64,000 bases of DNA from Anabaena sp051781005 (GTDB taxonomy: Bacteria > Cyanobacteriota > Cyanobacteriia > Cyanobacteriales > Nostocaceae). This document shows, piece after piece, positions 35,731-44,621 of the stretch (the stretch's first letter is position 1; the number at the start of each line of letters is the position of its first letter). The translations under genes and the position numbers were made by a program. The notes under the pieces were generated by a model, which saw only the letters and a list, made by a program, of their open reading frames with translations, ran no database searches and was not told the origin of the DNA. The stretch is taken from positions 124,001 to 188,000 of the forward strand of contig NZ_JBPWOA010000020.1 in assembly GCF_051781005.1 (NCBI RefSeq). Direction: 5' to 3'.

Positions 35731-36546
35731 ATGAAAATTCTGCTTTCTATTTTTTTTACACCTGTGGTGATGTTGTTGACTGCTGGGGATGTTTTAGCAG
35801 CAATTAGAACCAAAACTATTGAGTACAAGCAAGGAAATACAACTTTAGAAGGTTATTTAGCCTATGATGACGCAATTAAAGGCAAACGTCCTGGTGTGTT
35901 AGTAGTTCACGACTGGACAGGCTTACAATCGTTTGCAAAACAACGGACTGAGCAATTAGCCAAAATGGGTTATGTTGCTTTTGCGGCTGATATCTATGGC
36001 AAGGGTATAAGACCAAAAAATGCCGAAGAGTCAGGAGCGCAAGCGAAAATGTATCGTGATGATAGACAATTATTGCGCGATCGCGCAACTGCTGGTTTAC
36101 AAGTTTTACAAAAAAATCAACTCACTGACCCCAAACGCATTGCTGCCATCGGTTACTGCTTCGGTGGTGGTACAGTCCTAGAATTAGCCCGTAGTGGTGC
36201 AAATATCAAAGGTGTAGTTAGTTTTCACGGCAACCTTGACACCCCTAACCCCGAAGATGCCAAAAACATCAAATCCAAAGTATTAGTACTGCACGGAGCA
36301 GATGACCCCCTAGTACCAGAACAGCAAGTAAACGCCTTTGCAAGAGAAATGCGTCTGGCTAATATAGACTGGCAATTAATTTCTTACGGTGGAGCAGTTC
36401 ATTCCTTCACCAACCCAGCAGCCAAAGATAAACTCAAAGGCTCAGTTTATAACCCCATTGCCGAGCAGCGTTCTTGGCAATCCATGCGGCAATTTTTTGC
36501 AGAAATCTTTCGTACACCAGTTTCAAATAGCAAATCCAGTAATTAG
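35731..36546 (+). CDS. Exported dienelactone-hydrolase-family protein
   Basis: I prefer the ATG at 35731, which yields a signal peptide (MKILLSIFFTPVVMLLTAGD, cleaved near VLA-A). The in-frame GTG at 35686 would add a charged leader that spoils it. The 271-residue alpha/beta hydrolase has the Cys nucleophile of dienelactone hydrolases (GYCFGGGTVLE), an Asp in LHGADDPLVPEQQ and the His in GGAVHSFTNPAA. Substrates of the exported cyanobacterial members are unknown. It is divergent from prlC across about 230 bp. Confidence 0.88.
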   Translation: MKILLSIFFTPVVMLLTAGDVLAAIRTKTIEYKQGNTTLEGYLAYDDAIKGKRPGVLVVHDWTGLQSFAKQRTEQLAKMGYVAFAADIYGKGIRPKNAEESGAQAKMYRDDRQLLRDRATAGLQVLQKNQLTDPKRIAAIGYCFGGGTVLELARSGANIKGVVSFHGNLDTPNPEDAKNIKSKVLVLHGADDPLVPEQQVNAFAREMRLANIDWQLISYGGAVHSFTNPAAKDKLKGSVYNPIAEQRSWQSMRQFFAEIFRTPVSNSKSSN

Positions 36547-36596
36547 ACTTAACTTCAGTCGTCGTTCCTAATTGTACTGTCTTCGTCTCAGTGCAA

Positions 36597-36890
36597 CTAC
36601 AGAACTTCAAACCTCCGCAACCCTTCTGGTTGTTCATACTCAACCACAACGTTCTTCACCACCGCCGCTGGTGGCCCAATGTGACACCAGCGCACCATCT
36701 CTTCTACAACCTCCCCGACTCCCTCAAACACAGCTTCCACTCGATTATCAGGAAGATTCCTCACCCAACCCGTTAACCCCAACTGGCTTGCTGTATCTAC
36801 AGTGGCATAGCGATAGCCCACCCCTTGAACTCGACCAGTAATCAAGACATGGGCGCGGATTAGTTTTGGTAGTGGTGTCGAATTGTGCAT
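36597..36890 (-). CDS. acyP: Acylphosphatase
   Basis: A 97-residue enzyme hydrolysing acyl phosphates such as carbamoyl or acetyl phosphate. It has the complete signature GRVQGVGYRYATVDTASQLG with the phosphate-binding Arg, then LTGWVRNLPDNRVEAVFEG with the catalytic Asn. The length matches the family. It converges on the dienelactone hydrolase gene with a 50-bp gap. Confidence 0.93.
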   Translation of the reverse strand: MHNSTPLPKLIRAHVLITGRVQGVGYRYATVDTASQLGLTGWVRNLPDNRVEAVFEGVGEVVEEMVRWCHIGPPAAVVKNVVVEYEQPEGLRRFEVL

Positions 36891-37206
36891 AAACTAGTAA
36901 AAAAATACAGAAGGGAAAAAAGCTTGTTTGATTCAGGTATTTACTATTTTCAGTTTACCTAGTTTATGAACACAGGTACTATGAGAAATCCAGTTTGAAT
37001 TTTTACAATACATTGAGACTCAAATTCATATCCAACAAGGCTTTGATCTTAAAACCCATTCATAAATCAAATAGGAGTCCTATATCAAAAAGGTGTGAAC
37101 AGTTACAATTATTCCTATGGAAGTACCAAAACCATAACAGTTCATTAAGTCTTTAACCTAAACATAACAAAATAATCTAGGTAAAACTTATAAAAGGACA
37201 AATATC
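36891..37206. other. Intergenic region with a MITE-like element
   Basis: A 316-bp gap upstream of the 37207 gene. Its main content is the element at about 36981-37085. The remainder is A/T-rich and presumably holds the promoter of the next gene; AAAGGAC lies 8 nt before its ATG. Confidence 0.6.
36981..37085. mobile_element. MITE-like repeat, copy 1
   Basis: A non-coding element of about 105 bp that starts GAGAAATCCAGTTTGAA and ends AAATCAAATAGGAGTCCTAT. Its 22-nt right end is identical to 46241-46262, and its left end resembles 46147-46168. The ends are imperfect inverted repeats of each other. Confidence 0.6.
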
Positions 37207-37650
37207 ATGCACCAACATTTATCTCATCGTGAACAAGTATTACTCAACAATTTAGAAATTCGGCAGTATTTGCTCAAAATGTCGGAAATTGTGAGAAAGC
37301 ATTTTCCAGAAAATAATTCTGAAGCAGAAATATGGTACGGAAGAATGTTTGAAGGATTTAAAATTTCCATACCTGAAGTACAAGAATCAATTAATGGAGT
37401 GATAAATGTATGTTTTTGGCAACAATCATCTGAAGACGGCACTTTTAGCTTGAGCGCCCCTTACAAATTAGATCATATAGAATTTCATTCTATTTGGGAC
37501 AAAGCAAATAAAATAGATGCTTATTACAGCTTTTGTGGGGATTGGGTTTACAGCGGATGGATTACAGATGATCAAATAGCTAATGATCAAGTTACCGCTG
37601 TTTGCGTAGAACTTTTTAATTTGTTCAAAGACGTAAAAATAACTCCATAA
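37207..37650 (+). CDS. Hypothetical protein
   Basis: A 147-residue soluble protein, not recognised. It has no signal peptide or membrane helix. It is acidic with many aromatics (FWQQSSEDGTFSLSAPYKLD, CGDWVYSGWITDDQ). The ribosome-binding site AAAGGAC supports this start. It lies between two repeat elements (36981-37085 and 37800-37900), so it may be accessory. Confidence 0.6.
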   Translation: MHQHLSHREQVLLNNLEIRQYLLKMSEIVRKHFPENNSEAEIWYGRMFEGFKISIPEVQESINGVINVCFWQQSSEDGTFSLSAPYKLDHIEFHSIWDKANKIDAYYSFCGDWVYSGWITDDQIANDQVTAVCVELFNLFKDVKITP

Positions 37651-37799
37651 CTAACAAAATACCCCATGAGAATAGAGTAAAGATCATTTTTTAACAAATT
37701 CATCTCTAGGTTGTATCCCATAAATCTTTCCGTCAAATTCCAAAAAGATAAAATCATTTCTGTCTTCATAAATCTATCCAGGTAGTGAAAATAATTTAT

Positions 37800-37900
37800 T
37801 ATAGCGGTATGCATTTGAATGAAATACATCATAGCCCCCTCCCCGCAAGCAATGAGGGGGGTTGGGGTTCTTGTATATCACTCAACCGAGAACCGCTATA
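37800..37900. mobile_element. Fold-back repeat element of about 100 bp
   Basis: TATAGCGGT at the left end and ACCGCTATA at the right end are perfect inverted repeats. Inside, AGCCCCCTCCCC faces GGGGGGTTGGGG. The whole can form a long hairpin and has the look of a miniature palindromic element. Confidence 0.55.
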
Positions 37901-37956
37901 TGACAACTGGATAGTATTTATTCTGCACATGACAACAGACCAATTTTTACTTGCTT

Positions 37957-38334
37957 ATGTCTAACCTACCACCACTTAACACAGAAACAATTTGGGCAAT
38001 CATCAACGATACAATTGATGATGCTACAGTTAATCAATTAGTCTGGTATTACTTAGGTTATCATTACAACTCCACAAACAAACAATGGGATACTAGCGAA
38101 GCAGCCGCAGAATGGCTGGATGACTATCCACAACCTATAAATTTTCTTGATTCTCGTCCTGCAACTATGAAATTGACTCGTTCTATCCCCCAAGAGAACA
38201 AACAACTACTCAAAGAAAAGCTAGGTTTTAAAGGTTACAAAATCGGCGAATTTGGACCTCGACAAACTCGCAGAGCAACAGCAGCAAATTGGTTATTAAG
38301 TCATATGGTACTCACCACTGGGAAAATAGAGTAA
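37957..38334 (+). CDS. DUF1823-like cyanobacterial protein
   Basis: The start is the ATG at 37957, two codons inside the longest frame, which begins with TTG. The 125-residue product has the features I associate with DUF1823: LPPLNTETIWAIINDTIDD, VNQLVWYYLGYHY, SRPATMKLTRSIPQENKQLL, then KEKLGFKGYKIGEFGPRQTR and AANWLLSHM. It is conserved across cyanobacteria and its function is unknown. It is probably soluble. Confidence 0.7.
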   Translation: MSNLPPLNTETIWAIINDTIDDATVNQLVWYYLGYHYNSTNKQWDTSEAAAEWLDDYPQPINFLDSRPATMKLTRSIPQENKQLLKEKLGFKGYKIGEFGPRQTRRATAANWLLSHMVLTTGKIE

Positions 38335-38583
38335 GAGATTTCCAACTAAAAAAATATCCCGTCGTTGTGACGGCAGGGGGCAGGGAGCAGGGGGAAGAAA
38401 AGTCGCTTTGATTTGGTGAAATTGGATCATCTTTTTTGTGGAGTTCTCTAAGTAGATTGGCGTTAAAAATTGTCGTTGGGATCAGCCCTATGGCTAATGC
38501 CATGCTACGCTCTCGACTTTGCTCAGGGTGCATTAAGATGAAATCCTTAACGCACCATTATTAAGACTTTGGTACGTTATGGT

Positions 38584-38766
38584 AAATATAAACCTAAACA
38601 ATATTCTTCATCAAAAATTGATTGGAATTTGCTAGGTAATGACCTAAATCGCAGCTTATTTGATTACTATAAAGGCTTGATTAATCTGCGTTAAACTAAT
38701 CATGCACTCTAGACAGAAAACATTGATTTTATCCACGAAAATCCAGAAACAAAAGTTCTAGCTTAA
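38584..38766 (+). pseudogene. Remnant of a GH13 (alpha-amylase family) gene
   Basis: The frame encodes KIDWNLLGNDLNRSLFDYYK then GLINLR, stop, TNHAL, stop, TENIDFIHENPETKVLA. Both stops are TAA/TAG inside otherwise good coding sequence. The pattern (WNLL...L..YYKGLINLRK.NHAL) is the region after the catalytic core in alpha-amylase-family enzymes acting on glucans. Only about 60 codons survive, so it is dead. Confidence 0.65.
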
Positions 38767-38800
38767 AGGATGTTTTAAAAAGGTTTTTCTATATCATATT

Positions 38801-38829
38801 GTATCCCTGACGGGAGCGTTAGCCATACG
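38801..38829. repeat. GTATCCCTGACGGGAG dispersed repeat
   Basis: A 29-nt word continuing into GTTAGCCATACG. It matches the inverted copy at 56435-56463 at 28 of 29 positions and the copy at 56375-56392 in its first part. Confidence 0.8.
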
Positions 38830-39060
38830 CAGCGCAGCGGAGTGAAATATCTCTGTATGCAGATGAAAACTATAAGATTTAATATCAATAAGTATTTTGT
38901 ACATTAAAGGTCGGCTGGATAATTAAATAAAAAATAACTAAAAAATTAAATTAATAATATTATTTAACTTCCATCAAAGAAACTTGTATTTTTTCTTGAA
39001 AATGTGTATAGTGATCGTTTACACATTAAATAGCCTTAGAGCAATCAAGCGATTGTCGTC

Positions 39061-40104
39061 ATGATCAACAAATTAATTAACACTAACATTAAGAGTTCCC
39101 ACGTCTTATTAACTCCCAATGAAGTTAAAGCCAAATTACCTTTAACTAAATCTGTAGAACAGAGAATTTTGCAGTTCAGACAAGAAATAGAAAATATTCT
39201 TGATTTTCAAAATAACAGAAAATTTATTGTAGTTGGTCCTTGTTCAATTCATGATCCTAAAGCAGCTATAGAGTATGCAGAGAAATTAAAAATTTTAGCA
39301 GCGAAAGTTGAAGATAAACTGCTGCTAATTATGCGGGTATATTTTGAAAAACCCAGAACAACTGTAGGTTGGAAAGGATTAATTAATGATCCAGATATGG
39401 ATGATTCTTTTCATGTAGAACGCGGGATTTTAATTGCTCGTAATCTGTTATTGAAATTAACAGAACTAGGATTACCAACTGCCACAGAAGCACTTGATCC
39501 CATCATTCCTCAATATATTAGCGAATTGGTGGCTTGGTCAGCAATTGGAGCCAGAACAACTGAATCACAAACTCACAGAGAAATGGCTAGTGGACTTTCC
39601 ATGCCAGTCGGTTTTAAAAATGGCACAGATGGTAATATTAATGTAGCTTTGAATGCTCTAAAATCAGCGAAAGAACCACATAATTTTTTAGGCATTAATC
39701 AAAAGGGACAGGTGAGCGTATTTCAAACTAGAGGTAATGCTTATGGTCATGTAATTTTGCGTGGAGGAAGTCAACCTAACTTTGATATAGATAATGTCAA
39801 ATTAGTTGAAGAACAATTAAAAGCAGCAAATTTACCACCGAGAATAGTGATTGATTGTAGTCATGGTAATACTAATAAAGACTATAGAAAACAACCTTTT
39901 GTCTTAGAAAATGTGATTCAGCAAATAGTTGATGGTAATACTTCAATTGTAGGAATGATGCTGGAATCAAATTTATATGAAGGTAGTCAACCAATTACTG
40001 GAAAACGAGAAGAATTGCAATATGGTGTTTCAGTAACGGATAAATGTATTGGGTGGGAAGAAACGGAAAAAATTATTTTGGCTGCTTACACTCAACTCAA
40101 GTAA
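39061..40104 (+). CDS. 3-Deoxy-7-phosphoheptulonate synthase, AroF/G/H type
   Basis: This enzyme condenses phosphoenolpyruvate and erythrose-4-phosphate, the entry step of the shikimate pathway. The 347-residue length and motifs fit the class I alpha subfamily: VVGPCSIHDPKAAIEYAEKL, MRVYFEKPRTTVGWKGLIND, SAIGARTTESQTHREMASGL, VIDCSHGNTNKDY. It is probably feedback-inhibited by an aromatic amino acid; which one cannot be read here. It converges on the CphA2-like gene, with a shared terminator between them. Additional DAHP synthases in Nostocales often serve secondary metabolism. Confidence 0.93.
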   Translation: MINKLINTNIKSSHVLLTPNEVKAKLPLTKSVEQRILQFRQEIENILDFQNNRKFIVVGPCSIHDPKAAIEYAEKLKILAAKVEDKLLLIMRVYFEKPRTTVGWKGLINDPDMDDSFHVERGILIARNLLLKLTELGLPTATEALDPIIPQYISELVAWSAIGARTTESQTHREMASGLSMPVGFKNGTDGNINVALNALKSAKEPHNFLGINQKGQVSVFQTRGNAYGHVILRGGSQPNFDIDNVKLVEEQLKAANLPPRIVIDCSHGNTNKDYRKQPFVLENVIQQIVDGNTSIVGMMLESNLYEGSQPITGKREELQYGVSVTDKCIGWEETEKIILAAYTQLK

Positions 40105-40114
40105 ATCAAATTTA

Positions 40115-40150
40115 GCAGAGACGCAGTTTATTTTTTCTGCGTTTCTCTGC
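40115..40150. terminator. Bidirectional terminator between convergent genes
   Basis: GCAGAGACGCAG and CTGCGTTTCTCTGC pair, with one bulge, around TTTATTTTTT. It lies 11 nt after the DAHP synthase stop and just beyond the stop of the minus-strand CphA2-like gene. Confidence 0.75.
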
Positions 40151-40159
40151 CTTGGCAAA

Positions 40160-42070
40160 TTAGAAAATTGAGCGAATTTTCTGCAAATAAAAATTAAAAA
40201 AATCTTCTTCTTTGTCTAAAGTGAAATCTTCAATTAACCCCTTATGGCGAATAGAAACATTATTTTCTTTTTTAATCAATGCCATTGCACCATCTATTGC
40301 ATCTCTGAGTAAGATCATTTCCGTTTCACTGGGATTATCCAAAACAACAATATTACTACCTTGATAAAGCATTCCTTCGGCTTCGAGAATATCTTCTGGA
40401 TATTCAGCAATTAGTAAGTCTAGTTGAGGATGACGCAACAAAGTTTGCACGTTGTAGTTGTAATCTTGATGTAAAATTTTTTCTGACCGATTGATAAATA
40501 TTCCCTCATTACATACAGCACCAATTATCAAGTTGGGATATTTTAATAAAACATGATCAATTGTTGCGTGTAATTCGGCGAGACTAATTTTATTAAAAGT
40601 GATAATTGGGATTTTGGCATCTTGAGCAGATTTAAAAAAGGTTGATAAAATATGAAAAGGAATATCAATGATTTCACCTTTAACTGGGTTAAAGTGCATT
40701 AAAATACCAGGTGCGGCATTAATTTTTAAAATAGTAAAATTACCAGATTTCCAAGATTTAGAGATATTTTTAGCAATGATATCAATACCCAGACAAGTGA
40801 GGCGAAAGTTTTGGGCGATGTCTTGGGCTAAGATAATATTGTCCGGGTGAATTGTGTTTGTGGCATTGATGCTAATACCCCCAGATGATATATTTGCACT
40901 TTTGCTAAGATAAATAGTGCGATCGCTCTTCACTATACTATCCAAGCCTAACCTCTGTTCATTTAGATACAATTCCATCCCTTCATTAATCAAAATCTTA
41001 CTCATGGGTGAGGTGGGTGTATCTCTTCGTTTCGGGTTGCGATTTTCTCGCTTGATTAATTCTCTAATAGTTGAATACCCATCACCTACAACCGAAGCTG
41101 GCATAAGTTCTGTAGCAGCGACAAATTTACGATTCACACACAGTAACCGAAAATTCTTTCCCGAAATACTTTTTTCAACAATTATCCGCTGTGATTCCTC
41201 TTTTGGAATTGCTAATATCGCCTTATTATAGGCAGATTTTAACTCTTTAGCATTTTGTACATCAGGCGTTACACCAATTCCTTTATGACTTACCACCGGT
41301 TTAATTGCAACTGGGTAGCCAATTTCTCGCGCTACAGCTAAAGCTGCTTTTTCAGAAATAACAATATCACCACTGGGAACTGGGAAACCCAACCTTTGTA
41401 GAAATTCCTTACTGTCATCTTTGCGGGTGGTGAATTCTGAATCTAGATGACTATCAATATCAAAAGTTGTTCCTACTCCACGTACCTGTTTTTTCCCATA
41501 GCCATATTGCATTAATCCTTCTTCCCATAAATAGAATGCAGGAATACCCTGTTGATATGCAGCTTGCAATAAAGCATAAACGGTAGAACCACCATAAACA
41601 GATTCCCGGAAGCTATTTTGTAATTTTATTAACCGTTCTTCAAAGGGGAAATCTTCATTTTGAGAAATGCTTTCAAACCAATCCCAAACTAAGTAAACTA
41701 CTCCTCTAATTGTCTGTTCATGCAGTGCTTGAATGCCAATTCTTACATAAGAAGGATATGCCTTAATACTCCAAAGATTAAGATGCAACCCCATATCTAA
41801 TTTGCCCACTTCTGAGACAAAACGGGCAAATAAATCAGCATATAATTGATATGTTTGACCTGCTAAGTGAGGATATAAATGACTAATAATTGCAACATAC
41901 TCTTTAATCGGTAGCGGATCTCGATATTCAGTCAAAGCAAAATCAAATACTAACGCCCCTGTATCTAAATAAGGGTTTGAACCAATATAATACTTGAAGT
42001 TGAAAATATCAAAGACATCAGTTGTTCTGGCATTGATGCGGATTCTATCAGTGCTTTGCTCTTGAACCAT
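40160..42070 (-). CDS. cphA2: CphA2-type cyanophycin synthetase
   Basis: A 636-residue relative of cyanophycin synthetase. An N-terminal domain (1-190) is followed by an ATP-grasp module (about 195-470: FTTRKDDSKEFLQRLGFPVP, YPVAIKPVVSHKGIGVT, FRLLCVNRKFVAATELMPAS, GIDIIAKN, ILKINAAPGI). Full CphA is near 900 residues and has a Mur-ligase domain with a GxxGKTT P-loop. Here that domain is short and degenerate, with no P-loop (GAVCNEGIFINRSEK, LLIAEYPEDIL). CphA2 enzymes of nitrogen-fixing cyanobacteria use a single ATP site to re-polymerise beta-Asp-Arg dipeptides. Assignment to CphA2 is by length and the missing P-loop. Confidence 0.75.
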   Translation of the reverse strand: MVQEQSTDRIRINARTTDVFDIFNFKYYIGSNPYLDTGALVFDFALTEYRDPLPIKEYVAIISHLYPHLAGQTYQLYADLFARFVSEVGKLDMGLHLNLWSIKAYPSYVRIGIQALHEQTIRGVVYLVWDWFESISQNEDFPFEERLIKLQNSFRESVYGGSTVYALLQAAYQQGIPAFYLWEEGLMQYGYGKKQVRGVGTTFDIDSHLDSEFTTRKDDSKEFLQRLGFPVPSGDIVISEKAALAVAREIGYPVAIKPVVSHKGIGVTPDVQNAKELKSAYNKAILAIPKEESQRIIVEKSISGKNFRLLCVNRKFVAATELMPASVVGDGYSTIRELIKRENRNPKRRDTPTSPMSKILINEGMELYLNEQRLGLDSIVKSDRTIYLSKSANISSGGISINATNTIHPDNIILAQDIAQNFRLTCLGIDIIAKNISKSWKSGNFTILKINAAPGILMHFNPVKGEIIDIPFHILSTFFKSAQDAKIPIITFNKISLAELHATIDHVLLKYPNLIIGAVCNEGIFINRSEKILHQDYNYNVQTLLRHPQLDLLIAEYPEDILEAEGMLYQGSNIVVLDNPSETEMILLRDAIDGAMALIKKENNVSIRHKGLIEDFTLDKEEDFFNFYLQKIRSIF

Positions 42071-42352
42071 TAATTGTTAACCTTTGGCTAGAAACCTCAA
42101 AATCTTGATTCTGAGTCTGATTACTCAGAGTCTTTGAATTTCAATCGACTTACACTGGTTTAGACTATTTTTCTGATTCCAACCTACTTCTATTATGCAA
42201 AAAATCAGCTATCTCAGGGCATAATTTAAACTTGATTAAAGTTTTCTAAATCAGTATCTAGATAGGAATGATAAAAATATCACTTGGGAAAGATGTAATA
42301 AGTTGGCCAATTTGATATAAATAAAGTGAGCAATTAATGAGACAGCAAAGTT

Positions 42353-42556
42353 ATGAATAATACACAAACTGCTCTAAAAAATGAAGTTAGAGAACTTGCA
42401 GAAGAAGCATTTCACCGGAAGCTGATTTCTGGATATGGAGAAGGTCCAGAGATTCACGAATACCAAATTGTTTATCAAGGAAAACCCAGACATATATCTC
42501 TAGAACAAGCTCGTCTGTTTTTGATAGATTTGCTTTATAGACATGAAATTTATTAA
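42353..42556 (+). CDS. Small hypothetical protein
   Basis: A 67-residue soluble protein, not recognised by name. It is rich in Glu and aromatics (RELAEEAFHRKLISGYGEGP, EYQIVYQGKPRHISLEQARL). The LEQARLFLIDLLYRHEIY end looks like an amphipathic helix. It stands alone between cphA2 and hetI. Confidence 0.6.
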   Translation: MNNTQTALKNEVRELAEEAFHRKLISGYGEGPEIHEYQIVYQGKPRHISLEQARLFLIDLLYRHEIY

Positions 42557-42626
42557 TTTGTCATTGGTGATTGAAAAGAGTAATTATCAATTAGACTAAA
42601 TTATCTGAACTGGATATTAAAGCAAA

Positions 42627-43346
42627 TCATGATTGCCAAAATTGGAAATTTACATCATTATTAGCCACAACAACCGCAGCAGCAAAATTATCTGCTGGAA
42701 CTAATTCCTTTAAGCCCCAATCTCCTGATACGAGCAATTGAGCCGATTCTGTAGGTGTTAAATCAATCTCAATTTGTTCCAACTGAACTAAACCATCGCC
42801 AGTTGCTTTTAAATAAGCTTCTTTGCAAGTCCAGTAACGAAAAAATACCTGTTGTTGTTGTTGAGGAGATAGTAATTTAATTACCTCATATTCTTTGGGT
42901 AAAAAGAAGCGTTTAGCAAGACTTTCTAAATCCGACATGGGGCGGACATATTCTAAATCAACCCCAATTAATCGCTGATAACTGACTCCACATAAACCTA
43001 AATCTTGAGAATGTGACAAGTTGAAAAATACCCCACTATCAGCAAATTTAGCGGCTAAAATAGGCTTTCCACGTTGTTGATAATCAAATTCTACTTGTGA
43101 GGGGTTTACACTTAAGTACCGTCCTAAAATAGCGCGAAGACTACCACGACCAATAATAAAACGCTGACGATGTTCAGGAAAATAAAACCGTTCAGCGCGA
43201 GCAATTTCTTCACTAGATAGAGTTTCTCGGAAAGATTGTATCTGTGATTCTGGTTGGTTGAGGTTTATCTTCCAGATATGCACATGATCTGGCGACAAAA
43301 TTAAATTTTTAGGAGCAGGTAGCCAAATATGATTAAACGTAGTCAT
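42627..43346 (-). CDS. hetI: 4'-Phosphopantetheinyl transferase HetI (Sfp type)
   Basis: This enzyme transfers phosphopantetheine from CoA to carrier proteins of fatty-acid, polyketide and peptide synthases. The 239-residue sequence has all Sfp motifs: QRGKPILAAKFADSGVFFNLSHS, IGVDLEYVRPMSDLESLAKRF (Mg ligands) and FFRYWTCKEAYLKATGDGL. The WLPAPKNL start and overall pattern match HetI of Anabaena, needed for heterocyst glycolipid synthases. Here it stands next to a hydrolase gene rather than hetN/hgl genes. The NRPS scrap at 16.7 kb is a reminder that this strain has or had NRPS pathways needing it. Confidence 0.9.
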   Translation of the reverse strand: MTTFNHIWLPAPKNLILSPDHVHIWKINLNQPESQIQSFRETLSSEEIARAERFYFPEHRQRFIIGRGSLRAILGRYLSVNPSQVEFDYQQRGKPILAAKFADSGVFFNLSHSQDLGLCGVSYQRLIGVDLEYVRPMSDLESLAKRFFLPKEYEVIKLLSPQQQQQVFFRYWTCKEAYLKATGDGLVQLEQIEIDLTPTESAQLLVSGDWGLKELVPADNFAAAVVVANNDVNFQFWQS

Positions 43347-43380
43347 TCTTGATTGTATTTATTCTCTGCTTACTCACTAT

Positions 43381-43404
43381 CTCAGCACTCAGCACTCAGC
43401 ACTC
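43381..43404. repeat. CTCAGCA tandem repeat overlapping a gene end
   Basis: Three heptamers (CTCAGCA) make up the last codons of the YheT-type hydrolase gene and encode its C-terminal Val-Leu-Ser-Ala-Glu-Cys. Confidence 0.7.
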
Positions 43405-44467
43405 CTAACTCATTACTATGTCTGTCCCCTATCCACTGTAAAATACGATTCCAAGCCCACCATTGGTCAGAGTCTTGAAATTGATGTTGGCACTTTTTAC
43501 TACTTACATAACCTACGTGACCACCGTAGGAGGTAAGTAACAAATCTATGGCAGGGTTTTTAGCACTAGCAGCTTTTAGATCGGGAACAATGTCAGGATC
43601 AAATAATGGATCATCTGCTGCATAAAGAATTAAAGTTGGTTTTGATAATTTAGGTAACAGATGTAAACCACTGCTGGCTTCATAATATGCTTCTACAGAA
43701 TCAAAACCCAAACGTGCGATTACCAGTTCTTGATCAAAACCCCAAATGCTGTTAGCGCGGTTAATCGCATCTGCGTCAAAGTAACCAGGATGAGTATTAT
43801 GGAGTTTCCAAGCGAGGTTTTTTAATTCTCTAGCGATGCGTGGTTCTACGTACTTACCAAAGGGTGTAGTGATTAGATAAGTGAGCGATCGCAATGAATC
43901 CAAACTTGGACAAATTACCGCCCCCCCAGCAATATCACTCTCTGTAATTCCTAAATCCCCACTTCTAGTCAAATCTACAGCCGCTTTCAGCCCCCACAAC
44001 GCCAATTGCCCCCCTAAGGAATATCCCGTAAACCAAAACCTTTTTGGACAGCCCATAGCCGCAGCAGCAGCCGCAATGTGGACAAAATCTTCTCCTTCAT
44101 ACAACCCATCAGAAGTCAACGTTGGAGATAATTCCGCTGTTTTCCCATGCGCCCGCCAATCAAATAACACCACAGCGTATCCTTGAGCGTAGGCTTTTCG
44201 TCCCAACAGGCGCAAAAACCATTGCTGATCCAACTCACCTGTAATGCCATACGTGCCAACAATTGTGCTATGAGCATTTTTAGGGATAGCGACCCAACCA
44301 AAAATTGGCACACCCTGCCCACCTGTGAAGATTACTTTCTGATAAAGTGGCTCTGGATGTAGAGTAGTACTTTGCCAATTACGTCCTCCCCATAAGGCGG
44401 TGTAAGCGGTCATAGCCACACCATTTCGCAAGAAATGAGGCGGATTGTAGGTAGAGTCACACATCAT
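43382..44467 (-). CDS. YheT-type alpha/beta hydrolase
   Basis: A 361-residue serine hydrolase of the YheT/AB-hydrolase group. The nucleophile is in WFTGYSLGGQLALWG, the acid in LYAADDPLFDP and the His in SYGGHVGYVS. The N-terminus (PPHFLRNGVAMTAYTALWGG) is typical: these enzymes act on esters of unknown identity in the cytosol. The last residues come from a tandem repeat. A 35-bp gap separates it from hetI on the same strand, so the two may be co-transcribed. Confidence 0.85.
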   Translation of the reverse strand: MMCDSTYNPPHFLRNGVAMTAYTALWGGRNWQSTTLHPEPLYQKVIFTGGQGVPIFGWVAIPKNAHSTIVGTYGITGELDQQWFLRLLGRKAYAQGYAVVLFDWRAHGKTAELSPTLTSDGLYEGEDFVHIAAAAAAMGCPKRFWFTGYSLGGQLALWGLKAAVDLTRSGDLGITESDIAGGAVICPSLDSLRSLTYLITTPFGKYVEPRIARELKNLAWKLHNTHPGYFDADAINRANSIWGFDQELVIARLGFDSVEAYYEASSGLHLLPKLSKPTLILYAADDPLFDPDIVPDLKAASAKNPAIDLLLTSYGGHVGYVSSKKCQHQFQDSDQWWAWNRILQWIGDRHSNELGVLSAEC

Positions 44468-44621
44468 AGATAAAATTTCGTGTAAATTGATCTTGATTTC
44501 GTAGTCCTTTAATCTTAATATTTATGTTAGATTTCAAATCTTTTAATAATCAAAATAATAATCTTTGCATATAACAAAGGTTCTTATTTATCCTTAAATA
44601 AGTAGTCATAATTTTTTAAGA

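Larger units (their letters stand above)
38335..39060. other. Degraded intergenic region before the DAHP synthase gene
   Basis: 726 bp without an intact gene. In order it holds a GGGGGCAGGGAGCAGG purine repeat near 38373, a GCCATGCTACGCTC dispersed repeat near 38500, the GH13 remnant at 38584-38766, the inverted copy of the CAAAACATCCTCTAA repeat near 38763-38781, and the GTATCCCTGACGGGAG repeat at 38801-38829. The promoter of the DAHP synthase gene must lie after that. Confidence 0.65.
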
